Assembly (NCBI GenBank): GCA_916613615.1
Contig: OU744730.1
Coordinates: forward strand, 28,766,882 to 28,830,881
Length of the DNA: 64,000 nucleotides
Source of the DNA: Steromphala cineraria
Lineage: Eukaryota > Mollusca > Gastropoda > Trochida > Trochidae
Direction: 5' to 3'
Part shown: positions 52,101-62,529 of the stretch, piece after piece
Position numbering within the stretch: the first letter of the stretch is position 1
Layout of the letters: each line of letters starts with the position of its first letter
Notes under the pieces: generated by a model
What the model saw: the letters and a program-made list of their open reading frames with translations, nothing else
Database searches by the model: none
What the model was told of the DNA's origin: nothing
Made by a program: the position numbers and the translations under genes

Positions 52101-53030
52101 GAATTGACTTGATACAAGAACTGACTTGATACAAGAACTGACTTGTGTTTCAATTCAATTCAATCACTAATGGAACACATTTGCACTTTATTCCATGGTG
52201 TAATTTGTTTCCCAAAGCACATCAAACGTAGCTATTTATCAATTTTCTTGCCGCCATTTCAATAGATGCTGATTCTCATGGGAGGGTCTTTGGTGAAGAA
52301 GACTTTTTATTCTGATAATTATAGCTAGAATGTACACTATTGGGACTCTCAGTGTTATAGTTACACTCTGTTTACAATGACATTGATGCATTTGCGGCTT
52401 CAGAAGTATTTCAACAGCACATTTCTAATCTGTTTGCCCAGTTCTCCAGTGAGTGGTTATATTTTCACGTTGCTGATCTACAACTTTAACATCATCATTC
52501 ATTCTTTGATATTTAATTAACCAATTTTGAAAACTAAATTTTCTTGAGGCTATGCATGCCATTATAACCAATCTTGGTTATGCATTAATAAGGTTTCTTC
52601 TTTATAAATGAACTTCTAAATGACTCATTGAAATATTAAGACTGAAAATACAGTTTTAACAATTATTGTTTTTATTGGCGTTAGAGTGTTCCTCTGAGTA
52701 TCATTGCACTTGCATTTGGCAACAACATTATTTTGTTAGAATCTTTCTATGCAGTATCAATGTCCAGTCTGAAGCGAAATGTTCTTCCTTTCAAATTCAC
52801 AGGATAATGTTTCCGGCAATATTCTAACGTTTCACAGGTTTAAGCCAATTAGTTTCAATGAAGTCGAGCTTGGTTATAATAATAATTAAAATGTGCATAC
52901 TTATATTGCGCCTTTTCCACGTCCTAAGACATGCTCAAAGCGCTACATTATTACCCCGAAGCATGCTAACCACTACACCACTGTGCTCGGCTATAAAATC
53001 TATCTGTTATATTCTTGTAACATATTAGCA
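49125..53030. repeat. Segmental duplication unit C
   Basis: The most complete unit. Blocks at 52140-52440 and 52800-53030 match unit A at 43290-43530 and 43770-43880. No gene recognised. A TATATAAGACG box at about 51388, on the plus strand, is conserved in unit B at about 47954. Confidence 0.75.
52890..52990 (-). mobile_element. SINE, internally deleted copy 3
   Basis: Minus strand: A-box-like GTGGTGTAGTGGTTAGCATG is joined directly to the tail TAGCGCTTTGAGCATGTC and AGGACGTGG, with the middle missing. The corresponding site in unit A (about 43845) has no insert. Confidence 0.7.
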
Positions 53031-53439
53031 AATGTCAACGTGACAAAACGTTGAAACTTTAAACATTATGTAATTCCTGACAAGCGAGTTTTATATAGTT
53101 CAGGGGGTATCGTTGTACAATATATTAAAAGCTGACGTTCCTATTTGTTAAAAACAAATGATTATGATCCAATGACTAATTGAATACTCAACAAACTCTT
53201 TGTCCTGACGTAATCCCCTCTGTTGAAGATTTTAAAGACACACTCCGTGATTCTCATCACAGAATGTTTTGCTCCGACGTAGCTGGCATACTTCAATATA
53301 TGAATTCAAAATACATCATCTATTCAATCCCCAAAGGGCAATAACATGATGAGTTCTTGTTTCGAATAGAAACATTAAAACAGTCACATATATTCGCGGA
53401 AGCCAAGTTCACACGTTGAATTTTCATGAATATTAATTA

Positions 53440-53930
53440 TAGAGCAGAACAGATCAGAGTTTTATTTCGTACATTTCGCCATGAGACCATTAGTACAGTG
53501 GTCGTGAAATTTATAGTAATCATTTACATGTAAGAGCTTCTTAGAGCTTTAATGAATTTTGGAACTTAAACATTGTTTTCACAAAAAAGAGATAGCTTGA
53601 ATGACAATTAATTATTTTGCGTATTAATAAGTGATATAAACTTGAACATTGATGGGTAGTAATGATAATATGCGGGTAAATACCGTGGTATTCATCTTCT
53701 TCCCCTGCTCCACATTGCATAAAGCGTCATTAAAATCTTTACCATATGTATTTACTTTAAAACCATTTGAACATCTAAACTTAGTTAATGCCCGTCTTAA
53801 ATTTGATTGATGAATTGAATTTAAATATCTTTCAGGTTGAAGGACAGATTTAAATTTACAATATATTGTTAAAGAAGATGATGTAGAAATAGAAGTAAAC
53901 CAATTTTGAGTAAAATATACCTTATTGTCA
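53440..53930 (-). mobile_element. Decayed LINE 3' end
   Basis: Minus strand from about 53930 reads an open stretch of about 80 codons containing FKSVLQPERYLN and LRRALTKFRCSN, the pattern that precedes the GR-zinc-finger tail in LINE ORF2. A CTGTTCTGCTC remnant of the pentamer tail lies near 53445. Confidence 0.65.
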
Positions 53931-54029
53931 ATTCGAATGATTTATTTATATCTTACAATCTCCAATGTCCTGCATTAACCAAGAACTGCCAAATCCAAAG
54001 CTGAAAAGAGTATATCTTACAAAAGAGAC

Positions 54030-54330
54030 CTAGTTATTATACCCTAGTTCATCATATTTACAAAGGATATTTATAATTTTATAACCTATCTGACTTAATC
54101 CGGGCTGCACATAATTGCTCTACAATGCCTGCAGTGTTTGTGGATTGAGCTTGGGAGTTCAAAATGTTTATTTTCAATACATTTTTGTTGTAGATTTGAT
54201 CAATTTCGGTTAATTCTCCATCAATAAATGTTTGTAATATGCAGCAATCTTTAGCATATTTATAAGCAGCAGTACTCCTATCTGTATTTCTTCTTGTATC
54301 AAGTTGACCTTGAGGGCAATTGTCTCATGA
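54030..54330 (-). pseudogene. Unrecognised degraded coding fragment
   Basis: The minus strand from 54328 to about 54105 is open for about 75 codons (with AAYKYAKDCC and AGIVEQLCAA), then continues after a one-base frameshift (GYKIINILCKYDELGYN, stop near 54038). It ends about 100 bp before the LINE fragment on the same strand and may belong to a mobile element. Family not recognised. Confidence 0.4.
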
Positions 54331-54594
54331 TGTGGCTTTTCTCGACAAAACATTTCAATAAAATTTGATAATGTCATCCGAACTGCAGGTTTATTTCATA
54401 AGCGTATCTATATAAATGTCTCTAAACATTATCAACTCATAACTGTCATTCTGACTGCTTGAGAGATGTTTCCAAAGTCACGTTTGAGTGATTGATGCGT
54501 GTCAACATCTGGTTTTTAATCAATATCGCGACTTTTAACCTTGCTGATGACACTAAACGACGCCGATTAACTTTAAAATGATACTATCCGGCAA

Positions 54595-55165
54595 CATTCG
54601 ACACCATCCTCGATAATCCAGCGCTTTCGTTCCGATAAATCTACACTACAAGCCCTGGAAAACTTAACGGGGTTTTACCTCAAACCCAATTACCTCCCTT
54701 TGCAATGACTAAGCTAAACGCTTGTTTTTTAACAAACAATTGGATCACTTCTAAAACCAGTTTTCTACCTCTAACTATACCTTTCTTTCCGTCGCTTCCC
54801 TCATAATATTCGTTCCGTTTCTCCCTGATCTGTCTACTCTATTTTGGATGGCACCATCCACGTGTTAAATAGCTGAAAAATTGCTAGCTAAGTATGCATA
54901 GCTCTGACCTCTGACGAGGTCAGAGCTATGCATACTTAGCTAAATAATTGCTGACAACACGTTAAACCCCAACTCACTCACTCACTTGATGTCGCGAACG
55001 GTTGAGTTGTTTACGCACTTGGTGTCTGCGTTTCGTTTCTGATTGGATAACATGTTCGTAAAGGGAGGTAATTGGGTTTGAGATAAACCCCCGTACAGTT
55101 TTCCAGGGCTTGTAGTGTAGATTTATCGGAACGAAAGCGCTGGATTATCGATGATGCATTCGACA
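54595..55165. mobile_element. Compound foldback element
   Basis: Outer inverted arms of about 100 bp (54595-54711 and 55060-55165) share CAGCGCTTTCGTTCCGATAA and CTACACTACAAGCCCTGGAA. In the centre is a second palindrome with perfect 27-bp arms (54885-54911, 54916-54942) around a 4-base loop, and imperfect extensions to CGTGTTAA on both sides. Confidence 0.78.
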
Positions 55166-55347
55166 CTTGTCGATCAGATGACACTATTGGCAAAATGTGT
55201 CATTTTTTAACCCCTACATGTACAATGTGTACAAGTCACGGAGTGGACATTTTTAATTTTTCGTTCAAACTTCACAAATCATTTATTGCTTTTTAAACAA
55301 AAAATGTTATTCGAAACAACAGCAACAAAAAACAACACGAAATGCAA

Positions 55348-55699
55348 CTAACCCCAATTCTCTCCCCACAGAGGCAGATCAAGTCATGTTGATTTTCCTC
55401 TGTTGATTACGCCGAAATCCCTTGGTTCCCCTGGCGGGAAAAAATTTAGTCACAATACATTTGAATTTCTTTAGCAAATGACAACGCTTCACGCATGGAA
55501 AGAGTGGTTCATATCACAGTGCTTTTTCCTTGATTCAGTAGCCAAAACGATGATTTAAGAACAGCGTCGCTGATTGCACAACTAACTTGATTGCCTCAAA
55601 TCAGGCATCTCCCATTCTATACCACAAACTCGGTGTAATATAACAGAGGCTAAATCAACATGACTTGATCTGCCTCTGTGGTGAAAGAATGCTAACCCC
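55348..55699. mobile_element. hAT-like MITE, copy C
   Basis: Element 55356-55691 (336 bp), inverted relative to copy A, flanked by the 8-bp direct repeat CTAACCCC at 55348-55355 and 55692-55699. Confidence 0.85.
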
Positions 55700-56109
55700 C
55701 GAAGGTTAGGATCTCTATTTCATGAAACTGTGTGCAAAAAGATGTTCTTAAAGCAACTTAATAAGCAGAGGTTGTGTTAGCATGGCATAGGTGAAGATCA
55801 CATCCCTCTTGACAACAAGCTAATTGTTTAAAAGGTTCCATGTTAAATCCAAAACATGGTCACGAAACTAATTATAGAAACAATACTGTAACAAAAATAG
55901 TAGCAACACTGATAATTTGAAATCGAAACTAGGATTTCTAGCGAATTTAAAAACCAAGTGATACTTAGGAAGTTGTTTCCAGCATCAAAGAAGACATAAG
56001 TGTAATAATGAATTGACGAATGACAGTCAAGGATTAAAACTATAATTGATGATAAATTACTATCTGCCAAGCTAGAAAAAAACAGAAAGTTTAAATGAAA
56101 TAAAAGACG

Positions 56110-56174
56110 AAACTACTACTACTACTACTACTACTACATCATGTAATACTACATGTATTATTATCACTACTTCA

Positions 56175-56214
<40 letters not shown>

Positions 56215-56217
56215 TTA
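56110..56217. repeat. (ACT)n trinucleotide microsatellite
   Basis: Two runs of ACT repeats, about 8 and 14 units, separated by a degenerate spacer. Confidence 0.95.
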
Positions 56218-56879
56218 ACCTCTTCTATTTAAACAAAAACGATAAAGACCTACACCTGAGAACTATTTGACATGTCACACACTTTTATATTTTCAATTTT
56301 ATATTGTGAAACTGCTTTTAAGATTTTACAGGTTCTCGTACAAGTAAGCATTGTCTAATGTGAACCTAATAGATGCATGCTCCATTCAGCACAACATAGA
56401 AATACCAGTTTCCCGTTCAGATACCCAGTTACCCAGATACCCAGGTATGTAATACGTTTCATGTCAGGTGAATCCGACTGAATTGTCAGTTATAAAACAG
56501 ACACTTCAAATGACTGCCCAGTACGGAAACAAATGTTTAATGGGTTTTCCTTTGAACACAGTGACGAAAGAGATCAAAGGTAAGGAAGCCTTTATTCTTC
56601 TTTGAAAACATATTCCAGACATATTAAAAGACAAATTAAGCTTTTCATAGGACAGGCCATAGCCATAAGACATTTTAATCATAGTCTGTATAAAGCGATA
56701 ATTAGAAGGCGTTTGTTAACATGTATGAGGGCTGCTACTATTTTTATTTGGGGAAATATTATCTTTTCATTGTGTTGAATGGACATTAAAGCAGACATGA
56801 ATTATGTTTGTATTAACACCATTATTGAGATGGCAAACACTATTTTAATTATACTTGTCGCGAAATATACTGTTCTATT

Positions 56880-57110
56880 CAAGGCAGCCGTCTATTTCGT
56901 AAAAAGCGAAACCGTTTAGACTATTTTGTAAAAAAAACAGATAATTTAACAAAAAAGAAGCGTTTTTATATATTTATATATATATATTGGTTTACGCGGC
57001 GTTTAATTAAGGCAGGCATTTATTATTTTCAGAAAGTCTTATGCAAGGGCGTCTATTCGAGGCAGGCGTATATTCAAGGCAGGCGTGTAATTAAGGAAAT
57101 ACGGTATGTA
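56880..57110. repeat. Low-copy repeat with GGCAGGCGT(A/G)TATT words
   Basis: Short iterated words GAGGCAGGCGTATATTC and AAGGCAGGCGTGTAATTA near 57058-57100, next to an AT dinucleotide tract. Probably the end of an unidentified transposon. Confidence 0.45.
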
Positions 57111-57444
57111 AAATCTTAAAATAATGAACTGATATATATGCTATATTAAGTTTTAATTGGCTTCGTGTCACTTTTTATCATTTGATCATGTAAAACTGTA
57201 TACTAGTAAACTTTGCCAATTTTATAGTAATATGTGAAAAATACTAGATACTGTCTCAGGGGTTGATGGATGAGTGATTACTACCCTTATTTACAATGTC
57301 ACCTTCATACTTTAAAAATTGCTATCATATTATCAATTTGAATTAATGTCCTTAATGTAGTCAAATAGTTAATCCCTGGATCCATTAGTCTAATGTCAAT
57401 GTAAGACTTTATAACCATATCATGTGCTATCTCAAATTCAAAGC

Positions 57445-57740
57445 AGAACGAACTAGACATTATTATCCGAAGAAGTGTCATATGACTTTTACGAAACGTG
57501 TTTGAATTTTTGTATTACCCGAGCGAAAGCGAGGGTTATACACAAATTTGCCAAGTTTCGTAAAAGTCATATGACATACTTCCAAGGGCAATAATTTCTT
57601 TATTACCGATGATATTCAGTTAACCATTATAGAAATACCCAGAAACGGGCCGCTTCCCTTGTTACGGCCGGCTTACAGTGACGTCACGAACAATGATGTT
57701 ATGACGTCACAGGCGAAAAAAACTCGCGCTACAACAATCT
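57445..57740. repeat. Hairpin repeat with TGACGTCA sites, family 3
   Basis: Inverted arms GAAGTGTCATATGACTTTTA (57472 onward) and complement (ending about 57585) around a CGAGCGAAAGCGAG loop, followed by a GC-rich patch and two TGACGTCA sites near 57680 and 57702. Confidence 0.75.
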
Positions 57741-57944
57741 TTACTAGGTAAAAGGGATATGTGCACTAGTGCTCATATCGAGAATATGTCAACACTTATT
57801 TTCAACCGCATGGGTAATAAATGTTTCATATTTTCCTGTCTTTGATGGGCTTATACAAGGATTTGTTTATAATAGTAGTTTATTGTTGTAATAGACATAT
57901 TATGTTTCATTACATGAAGAATAATAAGTGCAATATGACTATAC

Positions 57945-57990
57945 CCACCCACCCCCCCTCCCCCCCGCCCCCCCTCCCCACTCCTCCACA
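57945..57990. repeat. C-rich homopyrimidine tract
   Basis: Nearly pure C with scattered T, A and one G; the opposite strand is a G-rich run that could form a quadruplex. Confidence 0.9.
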
Positions 57991-58372
57991 ATATGAATAG
58001 ATTATTTTTGTTAGCTTATAATATAGATTTGTAAAAATCTACATTTTCAGCTTGACACTTAAGAAATTCACATTTAGCATGTGTTGAACCAAATGAATTC
58101 TAACAGATCTCTTTCTCTATTGTCGTCTTGTCTTGTCAAGAATTAAGTCAATTGTAGCAAACGTTCAATTAAATAAACATTTAATATCGATATATGGAGT
58201 TATCTATATGACGGTAGGAATAAATTAGGACACTCTTCATTCGCAAATAGAAACATGCTCTTTTCTTTTTCAAAAGACGTCAATTTATTTTTAGGAACAA
58301 TAAACAAGAATAATATAGTCTATTTTGATTTCAGTTTAAGTTTATTCAAATTCTTAAACTAAATCAATTGCA

Positions 58373-58630
58373 ATAATTTTATTTTAAACTTGAGAAGAGG
58401 GAAGATTTAGTAAAATAAGCAAGGAAATAATCAGTATCTATGAAAATACAACATTTCTGAACGAAAATCAATAGTTTTATCACTGTTTATATTGCATTTC
58501 AATAACTTGATTTTAAACTTGAGAAGAGGGAAGATTTAATAAAACAAACAAGGAAACAAACAGTATCTATGAAAATACAATATATCAGAACGAAAATAAA
58601 ACATCAATAGTTTTATCACTTTTTATATAT
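58373..58630. repeat. Two-copy tandem repeat, unit about 129 bp
   Basis: TTTTAAACTTGAGAAGAGGG occurs at 58382 and 58511; CAGTATCTATGAAAATACAA and ATCAATAGTTTTATCACT also recur in order. Confidence 0.9.
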
Positions 58631-59479
58631 ACATGTATACAATAGAAAAACGTTCAACCTAATGGATCTGTCAGAGAAATTAATTCACCATAAATTTGAC
58701 TTAAAACTACATATGACCAAATACAGAAATAACATGTTTGCATTTCTTTTGCTTGAGACCAGTGTCTTATTACATGTAAGTCATGTTGACGTTTTTCAAA
58801 TTTAATCCTTCAAGTGAATGCATTTCATAAATCATACAATGGTGAGTACATATATGTTGATATGGCACTCAAAAAAGCCACGTTGGAAGGAAATGCAAGC
58901 CAATTGCTTATCCCGCAACGTCACAGTTGTCCTTCTCATTCACTTACATGCTATTATATAGTTTCTTGTACAAACTAGCCATGGATTTGATTGATTTGAT
59001 GATGTGGTCTAATGAATAAAATAAACAAAGCAAACGATACACAAAGGATACTTTCTATGAATAACGTTTATCACAATGAAATACATATACTTCTATGACC
59101 GTATCAATTATCGTCTTTAGAAAAAATACGTCATACCTTTTAAAGCAATTCAAAATATTGCAATGTCAAAATGTGTCTAGACTTCATTTGGTATGCAATT
59201 TAAATCTTAGATAAATGAGATATAAATTTAAAGAAAATTGTTGTGGTAAAATAACAATCTTTAAAAGTATGCCCTTTATAATAATGCCTTGATGAGAAAA
59301 TACTGATGTGGTGGTAGTCGGTAGCAGTGAAAAGGCTCAATTTCAAGAAAGCAAACTATTGATAATTGTCCCGTTCGTAAAGGTCATAGCAGTGTGATGA
59401 ATCCTGAATTCAGAAAAAAAGGTCAAACCCTTACCCTTGTTCTATCACTTTGTTAACAGCTCTGTGCATTGAACCTTTG

Positions 59480-59750
59480 ACGCTTCCATATGTAAATGTT
59501 CCCTTAAAAGATCGCGTAAGCAGCCTAAACCCTTGGCATTCAGTTCCGTTTTACAAAGCTGCTCGTTTGAGATACGAAATCAGTACACATTGGTGTAAAG
59601 TAGTGTAAATGGTGTTGGGAAGTGATTGAAGGCAGTAATAAAGCCTCTGTTTAAAGACAAGAATTGGTAATTGTCACTTTCTTCAAGGGTCATGAGAGCG
59701 TGAAAGGAAGCAACTGATCAATTATCAAATAAGTGTAAGGCACTTTGTTG
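59480..59750. repeat. Diverged direct duplication, copy 1
   Basis: Matches 62260-62520 in order: TTCAGTTCCGTTT, GTTTGAGATACGAAATCAGT, AATAAGCCTCTGT, AAAGACAAGA and GGTAATTGTCACTTTCT. No conserved reading frame. Confidence 0.75.
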
Positions 59751-59907
59751 TATTAGGTAGTAGGATGTAAACGTATTGTATCTTTTTATATATTCACATG
59801 GCAATATTTCCTTATTGTAAGAAATGATCCTGGAATCTCTTTTTCACAGACCTACGGTAGATACAGAATCAGAAACAATGCCCTAATGAAGAGTTGATGG
59901 TATCATA

Positions 59908-60267
59908 TACACTCAGGGGCAAAAGAAACGATACCAATTTTTCAAAAGAGTACAGAACAAATTGTTGTAAATAAAAAAGGGGTTACGAACCCTTGTGATA
60001 GGCAAATTGGTTGTGAAGAAGTAGTCACAATTTCAAACATCAAAGTATGATATTTATAACTGTGTGACTGTTCAAATACACGAGGGGTCAGAAAACAGCT
60101 TTTTCAATGTTTTTTTTTGTCATTATCTTTTAAATTGGAATAAAAAAAATTATGAAATGTAAAAATCTTATAAATATAAGATGTTACCAGTTTCAGTCGT
60201 AACTATCACTCGTAGCTTAACCTATCATGTATTTTATATGGTATCGTTTCTTTTGCCCCTGAGTGTA
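59908..60267. mobile_element. TA-flanked Tc1/mariner-like MITE
   Basis: Element 59910-60265 (356 bp) with inverted ends of 27 bp beginning CACTCAGGGGCAAAAGAAAC, flanked by TA on both sides. Non-coding. Confidence 0.82.
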
Positions 60268-60269
60268 TG

Positions 60270-62255
60270 GGTTGACTGATAGTGAAAACTTGTTGATAAA
60301 CGTCGCTATCTTCGAATTTCAATTGTCTTGATGGAATGGAAGTTTCTGTCGTTTGACAGTAAATATTTGGAATGAATGGCAATAAAAATTCTGTTTCATG
60401 TCAAGAAATAATTGATAAATGTTACTTTCTACAATTGTCTTTTGAACGGGAGTCGTGTTTAACTGTACACAAAAATATAGTGGATAGTATTTACTTAGAA
60501 GACGCGACTTTTGTTCACATGTACTAAAATTAAACAAAACCGTCAACCTTATTTAACTATCTGAAAAAAATCTCAAATTAAGCTTACGTCCTTATCTAAA
60601 TTTTAATCTTTGAAACTGTTGAAACCATAACCTTTTTTGAAACATTATATGTGTTTTATTTCGATTTGGTTTTCAATTTTCTTTGTAATAACCCCCTTTG
60701 CAAAACAATCTGAAGCAAGTTTCATCATTATAAGGTAAGTTAATGACAATGATTTTTCAAATGCGAATTTTTAACTTTCTTCACATAAATGGACTTTCAT
60801 TTCATTTTCATGTCAAATTCCCATCTACATGTACGCTGTAAATATAGATGCATTTACATCAAATGTCAAATCAAAGATTGTCAGAATGATTCCACAACGA
60901 AGTTTCTTTGACCATTAATTTCAGTAATTGGTTTTTGACAGGTGACAGGATTGAAATAGAAGGGATTATTTGTCTCTGTCGTCTTAACTGAATGTATTCT
61001 AGATTAGCAAGAGTGTGAAGGAAATGTCTAGACAACTTCTTCAGAATGAGACTTGAATTGGCATTTAAGTGGACACAATAGCCATATTAGCTGAGTAACA
61101 TTATGCACTTGACATTTATGATAGGTGAAAATAGTTCCACACAACAAATATCAATCATCACTTAAAGAATTTTATAAACAAGAATATGATAGACATTAAT
61201 AGTAATAATTGTCCGTCTCAAATGAAAGATGTCACGGTTTTTGTTAAGGTTTTACTTTTTAAGAAAACTTGTTGGAGAGGTGGATATAATTATTATGATT
61301 TCCCTCGATATTGAATAATGTTTTTGATAAACTAGTGTAATGGTGTCACAAGGGAGATGCATAGCTCGATAAGCCTATATGATAACTGACACTATCTTTA
61401 AAATGAATGGGTACTTTGAAATGAATTAGCTGTCTTATAAAGTATCTAAAGTAAACAATCTTCGCTTTGATTCATTGCTGTTTGTTAAAAGAGTCTGTTG
61501 GTTGGCCTTACTTGACTGTTCGACCTGGGCTTAATCCTTTAATCAATGATTTTGGCATTTTGGTTAATTGCTTAGTTTGAAAACAAACCTCTTGAGGTAC
61601 TAAGATGTTGTCTTGAGGGTGATTGATGAAGATGAAATGCCCTTATATCAAGAGGGAACAAAAATAAATATTGTTACAGCATCAAATAACATGGGATTTG
61701 AAATGCGTCAGATTTTGACTTTTACAACAATTAGCTAATATATTTTGGTAAATGTAAAAACATAATATGAATTCCATATGCCCTGCTATGGTCCTCTTAT
61801 GCTGAACTAGAATAATGTCCTAGTGCTTTAAATGTTGAGACTTCTTTTTAAAGGCAATCTGAGGCGTACATGTAATAAGAATTGAAGTTTTGATAACTCC
61901 ATTATTTTTCACTATGTTTATTATAGTCTTAGTGACTACCTCTGTCGAGAGAAAATGATATCCATATTGAAATGTTTTATGATTCATTTGTAAAGGAAAT
62001 TCCCCTTAACAATGCTTTTTGAAATAAGAAAATGTTGCAATAAGTTTGTTTAATTTCATTTAAATGATTAATTAATAGATGACAGACTAGTCATCAGACA
62101 TGGAATTCTCGAAAATGTTATTTAGAATTTTAAGCATTTTCACTTTGCTTTAGAACGAAAGAAATTAACTGTAGAACTGAAAGAAACTCCTGTCATAAAT
62201 GTTAAACCTCTAAAAGGGGACATGGGTATGTAATGTTAAGTTACTAGCACTGAAA
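60270..62255. other. Gene-free stretch
   Basis: No exon or repeat family that I can support. Confidence 0.35.
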
Positions 62256-62259
62256 GTGA

Positions 62260-62520
62260 AGTCTTTGTGCAACAGGTCTCAACATTTCTGTATCCCCTAA
62301 AGTGATCGTTTAAGCAACTTAAGCCCCTTGGCCTTCAGTTCCGTTTGAGAAGGATACTTGTTTGAGATACGAAATCAGTAAACATTGATGCCAGGATGAT
62401 GGATGGTGGTAATAAGCCTCTGTCTAAAGACAAGACACATTTGGTAATTGTCACTTTCTCCCAGGATCATGAGAGTTTGAAAGGACGAACAAATTTAGTA
62501 AAGGGTTAAGGCACTCTTTT
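62260..62520. repeat. Diverged direct duplication, copy 2
   Basis: Counterpart of 59480-59750, same orientation, 2.8 kb away. Confidence 0.75.
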
Positions 62521-62529
62521 TTATTTTAA

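Noticed and set aside
57945..57990. C-rich tract as a possible regulatory quadruplex
   Set aside because: No nearby gene or promoter; treated as simple sequence.
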